Shown here piece by piece: positions 25,332 to 32,756 of a stretch of DNA of 64,000 bases. The translations under genes and the position numbers were made by a program. This DNA is from Chryseobacterium rhizosphaerae (GTDB lineage Bacteria > Bacteroidota > Bacteroidia > Flavobacteriales > Weeksellaceae). Where the stretch lies: positions 92,369-156,368 of the forward strand of contig NZ_QNUF01000010.1 of NCBI RefSeq assembly GCF_003385455.1, given 5' to 3'. How positions within the stretch are numbered: position 1 is the stretch's first letter; each line of letters begins with the position of its first letter. A model generated the notes under the pieces. That model was not told where the DNA came from and did not search any database. It saw only the letters and a program-made list of their open reading frames with translations.

Positions 25332-25919
25332 TTAATGAAAAAATTGGTAATGTCCCTCATTTGCCCATTTCAACATTGGCCGATCTCCGGAAGTATCACC
25401 AAATGCAATAATTTTATCGTATCTGGAATCGTTTATTTCTTCTTTTATTCTTACCAGTTTTTCTTTTCCATTACAGTTTTTACCGATAAAATTTCCTGTG
25501 AAAACTCCGTTTTTAAACTCTGCCCGTGTAGAAACAAGCTGCATTTTCAATTCTTCAGCAAAAGGTTTTACCCAGATATCCAAAGAAGCTGTGACCAATA
25601 AACTCTGTATATTATTCCTATCGATATTTTTTATAAAGTCGAGGGCATTTTCCCTAACAATCTGAGGGTAATGGTGCTCAAAAAACTGCTTAGACTTCAT
25701 CTCTATTTTTTCCTGGGTTTGTCCTTTCAGAATAGATCCTATAAAACTTTTTTTCACCTTTTCGGTTTCAGCAAGTTTCAGTTTCAGTAAAATAAAAAGA
25801 GGAACATGCTTTAAAAATTGTATTCTGTACTTTGTAGAATCGTAAAACTTGAGATACATAAACATGGTATCCTTATAGGTCAAAGTTCCGTCAAAATCAA
25901 AACAATACAATTTTTTCAT
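25332..25919 (-). CDS. HAD-IB family phosphatase in the DprE-like operon
   Basis: A 195-residue haloacid-dehalogenase phosphatase. Motif I is FDFDGTLT with the nucleophile D8 and acid D10. Motif II is SLLVTASLD, a lysine sits in GKEKLVRIK, and motif IV is FGDTSGDRPML. It belongs to the phosphoserine-phosphatase-like IB subclass. It starts four bases after the DprE2-like gene. In mycobacteria the phosphoribosyl lipid must be dephosphorylated between the UbiA and DprE1 steps, and this enzyme is the obvious local candidate for that step (inference). Confidence 0.87.
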   Translation of the reverse strand: MKKLYCFDFDGTLTYKDTMFMYLKFYDSTKYRIQFLKHVPLFILLKLKLAETEKVKKSFIGSILKGQTQEKIEMKSKQFFEHHYPQIVRENALDFIKNIDRNNIQSLLVTASLDIWVKPFAEELKMQLVSTRAEFKNGVFTGNFIGKNCNGKEKLVRIKEEINDSRYDKIIAFGDTSGDRPMLKWANEGHYQFFH

Positions 25920-25923
25920 TTTT

Positions 25924-26649
25924 TTAAAGCTTTAATTTTTTAAATATAAATTCAGGGATATTCCTGATAATCATCATGATAATACTCCAAATCGGCAAAA
26001 CATATGCCACGTTATTTTGCTTTTTGAATGCTTTATAAATACAGGCGGCAGCTTGCTTGGGACTTGCTGTCAGCTTAGGGTTTAAAGGCAGGCCTTCTGT
26101 CATTTTGGTAGCCATAAATCCGGGTTTTACCGTCAGGACATGTACTTTTTTATCAAAAAGGTAATTCCTCAGACCGCTTAAATAAGCTGTAAAAGCAGCT
26201 TTTGCACTTCCATAGATAAAATTACTCTGTCTTCCTCTGTCTCCGGCTACGGATGAAAGTCCGATAATGGTTCCCGATCTTCTGTTTTCAAATTTATGAG
26301 CAAAATAGTTCATTACAGGAATAAGCTTAGAATAATTGATCCCGATAATACGTTCTGTATTTTTGTTATCATAAAGCCCTTCTTCTGTTCCTTCCCCCAA
26401 ATATCCCACAGCACAAAATAATACATTTGAATTGATATTATCAAATCTATTATAATCAATTTCTTTCATCAGATCCAATTCAACAACTTCAGACTGTTGC
26501 AGAAATTTGACATCTATATGTCTTGCAAATCTTTCTGTAGTTTCTTTATTTGAGGTAAAAAGATATATTTTTTCAAACTTTTCGCCTTCCTGAAGTGCTT
26601 TTTCCACAAAAGCCTGTGCCACCTCAGATGTACTTCCCAGAACTATCAT
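25924..26649 (-). CDS. dprE2: DprE2-like SDR (polyprenyl-phospho-2-keto-arabinose reductase)
   Basis: A 241-residue short-chain dehydrogenase with an N-terminal nucleotide-binding turn VLGSTSEVAQAF. The catalytic serine is in LSSVAGDRGR (132-133) and Y146-x3-K150 in YGSAK. The segment SSVAGDRGRQSNFIYGSAK and the C-terminal IIRNIPEFIFKKL closely follow mycobacterial DprE2 as I recall it. DprE2 reduces the 2-keto intermediate with NADH to give polyprenyl-phospho-arabinofuranose. It overlaps the DprE1-like gene by one base. Confidence 0.85.
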   Translation of the reverse strand: MIVLGSTSEVAQAFVEKALQEGEKFEKIYLFTSNKETTERFARHIDVKFLQQSEVVELDLMKEIDYNRFDNINSNVLFCAVGYLGEGTEEGLYDNKNTERIIGINYSKLIPVMNYFAHKFENRRSGTIIGLSSVAGDRGRQSNFIYGSAKAAFTAYLSGLRNYLFDKKVHVLTVKPGFMATKMTEGLPLNPKLTASPKQAAACIYKAFKKQNNVAYVLPIWSIIMMIIRNIPEFIFKKLKL

Positions 26650-27968
26650 TATGAATTGTTATTTAAGATTCTTTTGTGCTGTAAAGACACAAATTTAGAG
26701 TTTCTAATATTTTTCAGGTAGTTGGTCAGTGATGATCTGCTCATACTGTCTTTGGTAAGGTAAATTCTTCCTCCAAACTCCTGAACGATGCTGTCCAGCT
26801 GATCTACCAGTTTTTTCAGTTTTGAATTCACTTTGAAATCCAGAGCCAGTGTATAGCCTTCTACAGGAAATGAATTATAAGCTTCCGGATTATTCTTTCC
26901 GAAAAGCTTTAATACAGCCAGAAATGATCCGTTGCCACTTTTAGCAATCGTTTCAAGGATTCTTTTCATCCCTTCTTTTCCTGCTTCCTTAGGAATGACC
27001 ATCTGATACTGAATGAAGCCGGATTTTCCATAGATTTTATTCCAATCATTAATGGCATCTAACGGATAAAAAAACGTCTCGTAATCAATAAAATTTTTGA
27101 CCTCCTTCTTGGATTGTTTTTTATAATATAGCCAATTGAAAATTTTCACTGTCAGGGCATTCAATACAAATCCCGGAAAGTAAAAAGGAACAGTAGGCTG
27201 TAGTTTTTTCTTTAATCTGAGGGGTGTTTTCGCCAAATTCTGGGGAAGCTCATGCTGAAAAGCATGTTCTCCTCTCATGAGAATACTTCTGCCGATATTT
27301 TTTCCCTTTTGAAGACAGTCGATCCATGCTACCGTATACGTCCAGTTTTCACTTTCCTCAAACAGTCTGAAAATTTCATCCAGATTATCAGCTTTAATGC
27401 TTTCCTGACGGATGTAGGCGGATTCTATATTTTTAAGCTTAAATTTTGCAGTGAGAATAATTCCGGTAAGTCCCATTCCTCCAATCGTTGCCCAAAATTT
27501 CTCTGAATTCTCTTCTCTGGAACAGGTAATAATTTCTCCATTTTCAGTCATCAGTTTAAACTCTATGACATATTCTGAAAAACAACCTTCTGCATGGTGA
27601 TTCTTACCATGAACATCGGAAGCGATGGCTCCTCCTACTGAAATAAATTTTGTTCCCGGTGTGACATAAAGGAAATATCCCTGTGGCACTGCTATTTCAA
27701 GTACATCTGAAAGCAATACCCCGGATTCGCATTCTATCACTCCGTTTAAACGGTCAAAACTGATGAATTTATTTAGTTTTTTGGTAGAAAAAATGGTTTC
27801 CCCCAATGAAGCATCTCCATAACATCTTCCATTACCTCTTGCGATAACCTCATTATGATCAAGAACAAACTTCTTTATTTTTTTGAAGCTGTCCTCAGAT
27901 CTCATCTCTTTTTCTACTACCGGGAAATTTCCCCAGTTTGTAACCTTCTGTGTGAAATTCGGCTTCAT
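26649..27968 (-). CDS. dprE1: DprE1-like FAD oxidase (polyprenyl-phospho-ribose 2-epimerase subunit)
   Basis: A 439-residue FAD-binding oxidoreductase. The FAD domain shows ARGNGRCYGDASLG and VTPGTKF, then SVGGAIASDVHGKNHHAEG (first His about 120) and FWATIGGMGLTGII. These match mycobacterial DprE1 almost word for word. The substrate domain has GYTLALDF and EFGGRIYLTKDS, with the lysine near 406 corresponding to the catalytic-site lysine. The residue matching the benzothiazinone-target cysteine appears to be Ala375. It oxidises the ribose 2-hydroxyl of a polyprenyl-phospho-ribose. It overlaps the UbiA-type gene by four bases. Confidence 0.88.
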   Translation of the reverse strand: MKPNFTQKVTNWGNFPVVEKEMRSEDSFKKIKKFVLDHNEVIARGNGRCYGDASLGETIFSTKKLNKFISFDRLNGVIECESGVLLSDVLEIAVPQGYFLYVTPGTKFISVGGAIASDVHGKNHHAEGCFSEYVIEFKLMTENGEIITCSREENSEKFWATIGGMGLTGIILTAKFKLKNIESAYIRQESIKADNLDEIFRLFEESENWTYTVAWIDCLQKGKNIGRSILMRGEHAFQHELPQNLAKTPLRLKKKLQPTVPFYFPGFVLNALTVKIFNWLYYKKQSKKEVKNFIDYETFFYPLDAINDWNKIYGKSGFIQYQMVIPKEAGKEGMKRILETIAKSGNGSFLAVLKLFGKNNPEAYNSFPVEGYTLALDFKVNSKLKKLVDQLDSIVQEFGGRIYLTKDSMSRSSLTNYLKNIRNSKFVSLQHKRILNNNS

Positions 27969-28852
27969 TTCTTAAAGTAAATTTGAATTAAAAATGTAGC
28001 AACCCAAAGTAATAAGGTTACCTGTATATAACGGTCTCTATAGACAATTTTGGTAGGAGATTCTGTTCTATTGTACACCAATGTTTGCTGAAGGTATCTC
28101 AAAAGGGCAAATACGACAAAAATAACCGTATAAAATACTCTTTCATGAAACCTTGCCTGCACTTCCGGTGAAAGGGTAAACATCAGATAACATACAATGG
28201 CCAATGTTATGGAAATAGACAGTGCAATATCTGCAAACTGAACGTTATATCCATCCAACGCTTTTCTTGTCTTTCCGGAAACCTGAGCATTGATAAGCTC
28301 CCCTCTTCTCTTTCCGATCGCTAATACCAATGCCAGTACAAACGTCAATAAAATAGCCCATTGTGAAATACTGATTCCTGTAATATAACCACCGGCTAAA
28401 ACCCGCAGTACAAATCCTATTGCAATAATAAAAATATCAATGATAGGAACATGTTTCAGTCTGAATGTATACGCAAGGTTCATCACCACATAAAAACTAA
28501 TGATAGCTCCAAATTTCCATAAATGCTCATGAAAATAAAACTGCGCAAAGAATACAAGGGCGATATCTATAATCACCAGCCCAATAAGAATTCCTATAGC
28601 TTTTGATTTTGAGATCGCTCCACTTGCCAGCGGTCTTCTTCTCTTTTCAGGATGCTTTCTGTCTGCTTCAATATCATTATAATCATTCAGAATATAAACA
28701 ACGCTGGCTGCTAATGAGAAAATAACAAAGGCAAAGATACTTTTAGAGAGCAGGTCTATATTGGTAATATTACCTGAGAAAAACAGAGGGACAAATACAA
28801 AAAGGTTTTTCACCCATTGCTCCACACGGAGCAGTTTAAGATATTTCTTCAT
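27965..28852 (-). CDS. UbiA-family polyprenyl-phosphate phosphoribosyltransferase
   Basis: A 295-residue integral membrane prenyltransferase with about nine helices. The first metal motif is NDYNDIEADRKHPEKRRRP (N56-D64), nearly the same as in mycobacterial Rv3806c, which transfers 5-phosphoribose from PRPP to decaprenyl phosphate. Further matches are QWVKNLFVFVPL at the start, FSLAASVVYILND, LAYTFRLKH, and the second motif region VLRVLAGGYITG. It is the first gene of the cluster and would make the polyprenyl-phospho-phosphoribose substrate for the downstream enzymes. It is not the ubiquinone/menaquinone type. Confidence 0.87.
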   Translation of the reverse strand: MKKYLKLLRVEQWVKNLFVFVPLFFSGNITNIDLLSKSIFAFVIFSLAASVVYILNDYNDIEADRKHPEKRRRPLASGAISKSKAIGILIGLVIIDIALVFFAQFYFHEHLWKFGAIISFYVVMNLAYTFRLKHVPIIDIFIIAIGFVLRVLAGGYITGISISQWAILLTFVLALVLAIGKRRGELINAQVSGKTRKALDGYNVQFADIALSISITLAIVCYLMFTLSPEVQARFHERVFYTVIFVVFALLRYLQQTLVYNRTESPTKIVYRDRYIQVTLLLWVATFLIQIYFKK

Positions 28853-28869
28853 TTATGTTGTTTCAAATA

Positions 28870-28877
28870 CAAAAATA
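28870..28877 (-). promoter_or_regulatory. Candidate -7 element of the polyprenyl-sugar operon
   Basis: TATTTTTG on the minus strand lies 17 bases before the UbiA-type gene. The region is AT-rich and lacks a spaced TTTG, so support is modest. Confidence 0.35.
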
Positions 28878-28908
28878 ACAAATTCAAAATTGACAGCATA
28901 AAAATACA

Positions 28909-28931
28909 AAAAAAACCGCCGGGGCGGTCTT
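28909..28931 (-). terminator. Terminator of the OmpA-family gene
   Basis: ACCGCC and GGCGGT arms with a 2-base loop are followed on the minus strand by a long T-run. It separates the OmpA/lipocalin operon from the UbiA-type gene. Confidence 0.85.
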
Positions 28932-28959
28932 TTACGAAAATATTTATATGTTAAATTAA

Positions 28960-29649
28960 TTATTGCCCTTGTTTGGCATCATTAATCATTTTTTCATTGG
29001 CAGTAATGGCAAATTCCACTCTTCTGTTTTTAGCTCTTCCTTCGTCAGTATCATTGCTGGCAACAGGCATATTTTTACCTTCACCTTTTGTGAACATTCT
29101 GCTGTTTGCAATTCCTTTTCCAGATAAATAAGCTTTTACAGCATCAGCTCTTCTTTGAGAAAGTGCCACGTTGTACGCATCTTTACCTACGCTGTCTGTA
29201 TGTCCGTAGATATTGATGTTTGTATCCGGGTTATCCGCTAATACTTTAGCTAGTTTATCCAGGTTGGTTTGTGCTACAGAAGTAAGATTTGAAGAGTCGA
29301 AAGCAAAGTTTACGATACTTTCATTCATCGTTACTTTAATACCATCTCCTACTCTTTCAACCTGAGCTCCTGGTAAAGTTTCTTTAATATCTTTAGCCTG
29401 CTTATCCATTTTGTTACCGATAACGTTACCTGCAACTCCACCGATAATACCACCTAATACGGCACCAATCGCTCCATTTCCTCCTTTACCTACATTGTTA
29501 CCTAAGATACCTCCCAATACAGCTCCTGATGCAACACCTACTGCTGTACCTCTCTGTTGGTGGTTTGAATTCTGAACCGCTTCACAACTTGTCAATAACA
29601 AAGCTGATGATAAAAAAAGGGCTCCTACGTATGTTTTATTAAATTTCAT
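28960..29649 (-). CDS. OmpA-family outer-membrane lipoprotein with glycine zipper
   Basis: A 229-residue lipoprotein with a lipobox ending TSC22. A glycine-zipper segment (about 36-80: GVASGAVLGGILGNNVGKGG, IGAVLGGIIGGVAG) is followed by a C-terminal OmpA peptidoglycan-binding domain (NFAFDSSNLT, NINIYGHTDSVGKDAYNVAL, SQRRADAVKAYL, NRRVEFAI). YiaD-like proteins of this form tie the outer membrane to peptidoglycan. It is cotranscribed with the lipocalin-like gene 27 bases upstream. Confidence 0.92.
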   Translation of the reverse strand: MKFNKTYVGALFLSSALLLTSCEAVQNSNHQQRGTAVGVASGAVLGGILGNNVGKGGNGAIGAVLGGIIGGVAGNVIGNKMDKQAKDIKETLPGAQVERVGDGIKVTMNESIVNFAFDSSNLTSVAQTNLDKLAKVLADNPDTNINIYGHTDSVGKDAYNVALSQRRADAVKAYLSGKGIANSRMFTKGEGKNMPVASNDTDEGRAKNRRVEFAITANEKMINDAKQGQ

Positions 29650-29676
29650 TTTTTTTTGATCTTTTATGTTGATAAA

Positions 29677-30168
29677 TTATTTCATTCCAGCTCTTTCGAA
29701 GTTGTAAACAACTTTTACATTTTCTCCGTCAAACGGAACATCCTGTTCAAGAGAAAACTGATCTGTAGTCTGGCTTACTAATGTCAGCGTATATCCAGCT
29801 GTATTTTGTTTTGCTTTGGTACCTGCAGCAATTTTTTTAAACATAAACGTGTTACCGTTTTTCACTTCAAACTTGATAGGTTGTGTCACAGCCGGGCAAT
29901 TTCCACCACCGTTTAGGGTGTAAGCTCCCGTCCAGTTATTAGGAATCAGTCTCCAGTGACTTCCTACGAAACACTGAGCGTCTGCTCCTTCATCGAAAGG
30001 CTTAATTTTGTATCCTTTATCGTAATTTACGCTAACAATCTGCCAATCTCCTTTCATCTTAAGGAAATCTCCCTTTTGATTCTGAGCTGTAGCTGCTTTA
30101 TTCACTGAGGAACAAGACACTGCAAAAATGGATGTTCCTAACATCCCTGCAAGTAGTAACTTTTTCAT
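29677..30168 (-). CDS. Lipocalin-like lipoprotein
   Basis: A 163-residue lipoprotein with lipobox FAVSC19. The mature part begins with KGDWQIVSVNYDKGYKIKPF, a typical lipocalin strand-A tryptophan, and continues as a beta-rich domain of about 120 residues with two cysteines (AQC, GGNC) that might form a disulfide. Bacteroidota lipocalin-like lipoproteins are poorly characterised and may bind small hydrophobic ligands. It is the first gene of a two-gene operon with the OmpA-family lipoprotein, suggesting an envelope role. Confidence 0.75.
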   Translation of the reverse strand: MKKLLLAGMLGTSIFAVSCSSVNKAATAQNQKGDFLKMKGDWQIVSVNYDKGYKIKPFDEGADAQCFVGSHWRLIPNNWTGAYTLNGGGNCPAVTQPIKFEVKNGNTFMFKKIAAGTKAKQNTAGYTLTLVSQTTDQFSLEQDVPFDGENVKVVYNFERAGMK

Positions 30169-30233
30169 TTTGTTGTTTATTATTTTGTTAGTATAAAGTT
30201 ACAAAAAACCGTGCCAAAATTGAAAATAAAAAA

Positions 30234-30260
30234 TAAAAAAAGTCCGAAAATTTCGGACCT
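30234..30260 (-). terminator. Terminator of the subtilase gene
   Basis: GTCCGAAA pairs with TTTCGGAC (30242-30258) and is followed on the minus strand by seven Ts and further T-rich sequence. Confidence 0.85.
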
Positions 30261-30293
30261 TTTATGGTTTAGCCTTAAATACAGGTAGATAAA

Positions 30294-31976
30294 CTATTTT
30301 TTAACAGTCTTTTTTACGGATTTCGAAGGCTTAATTTTAGTTGATGATTTACCGTTATAGAAGTTGGTGTACGCATATTCTGCAGCTTTCTTCACATCAA
30401 TAACACCTCCTGCCTGAGAATAATCAGCAAACCCGTTTTCTGTATTAGGGTTACTGCTTTTTACAAGTGCTTCAATAACCTGATAAGGTTTAAGGTCTGG
30501 CATATAAGCTAATAAAATAGCTGCAGCTCCCGCTACAACCGGTGAAGCCATAGAAGTTCCCTGAAGGTACTTATATTCGTTTTTAGGAACGGTAGAATAG
30601 ATTTCTTCTCCCGGAGCAAAAACATTAACCATTTTTTTATTATAGTTTGAGAAGCTTGCTCTCAATGCACTATTCTTATTGGTACTCGCTCCCACCACAA
30701 GAACATTGCTTACGAATGGTTTTTCATCAGCAACATTTTTAAAATTGGTAGGAAAAGCCAGGTGTTCTGCTACATCTTCATTTTCGTTACCGGCAGCTTT
30801 TACCAGGAGTACACCTTTATCTTCAGCATATTTAAAGGCATCCCAAACTACATTTTTACCCGGAGAAACAGGTTTTCCAAAGCTCATATTTAAAACTTTA
30901 GCCCCATTATCTACAGCATATCTTATGGCATTGGCAACGTCTTTATCTCTTTCGTCTCCATTTGGAACGGTTCTTACAGACATGATCTTTGCTACTTTGG
31001 AAGCAACACCATACTGAATGACATTCCCCTGTGGAAGACCGGCAATAATTCCCGCTACGTGAGTTCCATGCTCTGCGTCAGGACCTTCATAATGGTTGTT
31101 ACCGTATTTTTTTTCTGAATAGTCATCATAGTTGTCTCCTACAATTTCTTTTCTTGTATCATAGCTAAGATCATATTGCTTGGATTGTGGAGCATAATAA
31201 TCAATAGCTTCTTTCATCTGTTCTTTGATCAGCTTCTCAAATTCTGCAGAAGATTTCCCTTTGAATTCCGGGCTTTGAGACACCTGCCCTAAAACCTGAA
31301 ATGCGATTGCATCTTTCTGTTCAGTAGGTGCTTTGATCGCTGAAATAGTTTCTGCTGTCACGGCTTTTCCACCCAGTAATTTAACCATATTCGGGATCAG
31401 TTCATTGATCATAGAATATGTCTGGAAATTCTGTTTTGCCTCTATGCTTTTTTTAGTGAAAAGCTCTTTAGCTTTCATATACATAGCAAAGTCTTCCGGC
31501 ATCTTAGCCTGATTGGCTTTATTTTTTGTAGAATCATCCCCTTCAAAAAGTGGCTTATATTTGGCAACAACTCTTGTTACTTCCATATTGTCAATATCTA
31601 CATCACCATTCTTGCCTCCGATAAAGTTCCATCCGTGTACATCGTCAATATATCCGTTTCCGTCATCATCTTTCCCGTTACCAGGAACTTCATTAGGATT
31701 TGACCATAGGTTTTTTACCAATCCCGGGTGATCAACCTGTACCCCACTGTCTAAAACCCCCACTACAACAGTTTTGGGTTTCAAACCTTTAGACTCTAAA
31801 TATTGATAGGCGTTTGCCGTATTGACACCATATACTTTTGAAGTGGAAAAATCTTTATGATACCATGTCATCAGATCTTTATCTTCTTTTGGGTCGATGC
31901 TTTTAGCGCTAGACTCCTGTGCATAAGAGAAACTAAAACCTGCTAAAAAAACAGCAGCTAATAATACCTTTTTCAT
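30294..31976 (-). CDS. S8 family subtilisin-like peptidase
   Basis: A 560-residue exported serine protease. The start at 31976 puts a standard signal peptide (MKKVLLAAVFLAGFSFSYA) first. An upstream ATG would add 21 charged residues ahead of it and is unlikely. The catalytic aspartate is in VGVLDSGVQVDHPG (about D76), the histidine in EHGTHVAGIIAG and the serine in GTSMASPVVAG. An insert of about 170 residues between Asp and His is rich in Lys/Glu and unlike compact subtilisins. The protein ends in a lysine/serine-rich basic tail, not a T9SS domain, so it is probably periplasmic. Confidence 0.92.
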   Translation of the reverse strand: MKKVLLAAVFLAGFSFSYAQESSAKSIDPKEDKDLMTWYHKDFSTSKVYGVNTANAYQYLESKGLKPKTVVVGVLDSGVQVDHPGLVKNLWSNPNEVPGNGKDDDGNGYIDDVHGWNFIGGKNGDVDIDNMEVTRVVAKYKPLFEGDDSTKNKANQAKMPEDFAMYMKAKELFTKKSIEAKQNFQTYSMINELIPNMVKLLGGKAVTAETISAIKAPTEQKDAIAFQVLGQVSQSPEFKGKSSAEFEKLIKEQMKEAIDYYAPQSKQYDLSYDTRKEIVGDNYDDYSEKKYGNNHYEGPDAEHGTHVAGIIAGLPQGNVIQYGVASKVAKIMSVRTVPNGDERDKDVANAIRYAVDNGAKVLNMSFGKPVSPGKNVVWDAFKYAEDKGVLLVKAAGNENEDVAEHLAFPTNFKNVADEKPFVSNVLVVGASTNKNSALRASFSNYNKKMVNVFAPGEEIYSTVPKNEYKYLQGTSMASPVVAGAAAILLAYMPDLKPYQVIEALVKSSNPNTENGFADYSQAGGVIDVKKAAEYAYTNFYNGKSSTKIKPSKSVKKTVKK

Positions 31977-32075
31977 ATGTTGATATTTATTTTTTTCTAA
32001 AATCATACAATCGTCATCTTCATTTAGCTTATTTGCCACGAAATTTCCTTAATAGGAATTCATATTAAATACAAC

Positions 32076-32699
32076 TTAATACGATTGTTTAATATTCTTT
32101 ATATAGGTAAGAGATTCCGGTCCTTTGTTACAAATAAGATCCAGAATCGATAAATCTTCCAAAAACCCGAATTTATCTGAAAAGGTTTGGTAATATTCCT
32201 CCATTTCAAATTCAGAAGGATGTTTTGCCGAAAACTTTTCTCTGAAATTAATACTTTCAGGATTTTTGATATATTCTTCATTCAAAGAGTATGCCTTTTC
32301 TGTTTTAAGTATCTGTTGGATCACTTCTAACCCTTTAAGGTTAAAATCAAGAAGGAATTTTTCTTTCAGATCAAATATTTTCCTCAGTTTATCTTCATAG
32401 TATTCAAAATAGGGAGAACTTTGATATGCCGTTTTGATGGACTTCCAGTGAAGACTTCTAAAATCCTCCCTGTAGGAAATCTCCATATCTTTCATTTCTC
32501 TTTTCCCATTATGGTTCATTGGGATAATCAGTGAAAGTTTTCCATTAGCCCCATAAATATTGGCTCTGTTTCTATACGTTTGCTTTGGAAAATTTTCAAA
32601 CTGTTCAAATACAATTTCATTTTCAGTGTTTAACAATACTGAAAACCATGACACCGGTGGCAGATAAAATACCGGCAATAAAACATTCTTCATATTCAT
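32076..32699 (-). CDS. WbqC-like family protein
   Basis: A 207-residue cytoplasmic protein. The N-terminal LLPVFYLPPVSWFSVLL, then ENFPKQTYRNRANIYGANGK and SLIIPMNHNG, are hallmarks of the WbqC family, often found in O-antigen or glycan gene clusters and possibly aminotransferase-associated. In flavobacteria it typically follows the signal peptidase gene, as here, although a terminator lies between them. A second ATG two codons in (32693) is an equally possible start. The function is not established. Confidence 0.85.
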   Translation of the reverse strand: MNMKNVLLPVFYLPPVSWFSVLLNTENEIVFEQFENFPKQTYRNRANIYGANGKLSLIIPMNHNGKREMKDMEISYREDFRSLHWKSIKTAYQSSPYFEYYEDKLRKIFDLKEKFLLDFNLKGLEVIQQILKTEKAYSLNEEYIKNPESINFREKFSAKHPSEFEMEEYYQTFSDKFGFLEDLSILDLICNKGPESLTYIKNIKQSY

Positions 32700-32706
32700 A
32701 ATGCAA

Positions 32707-32734
32707 AAATGAAGTATTTTTTCAAATACTTCAT
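32707..32734 (-). terminator. Terminator of lepB
   Basis: TGAAGTATTT pairs with AAATACTTCA across a short loop and is followed by TTTTT on the minus strand, between lepB and the WbqC-like gene. Confidence 0.8.
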
Positions 32735-32756
32735 TCTATTTTAAGTTTAATTTTAT

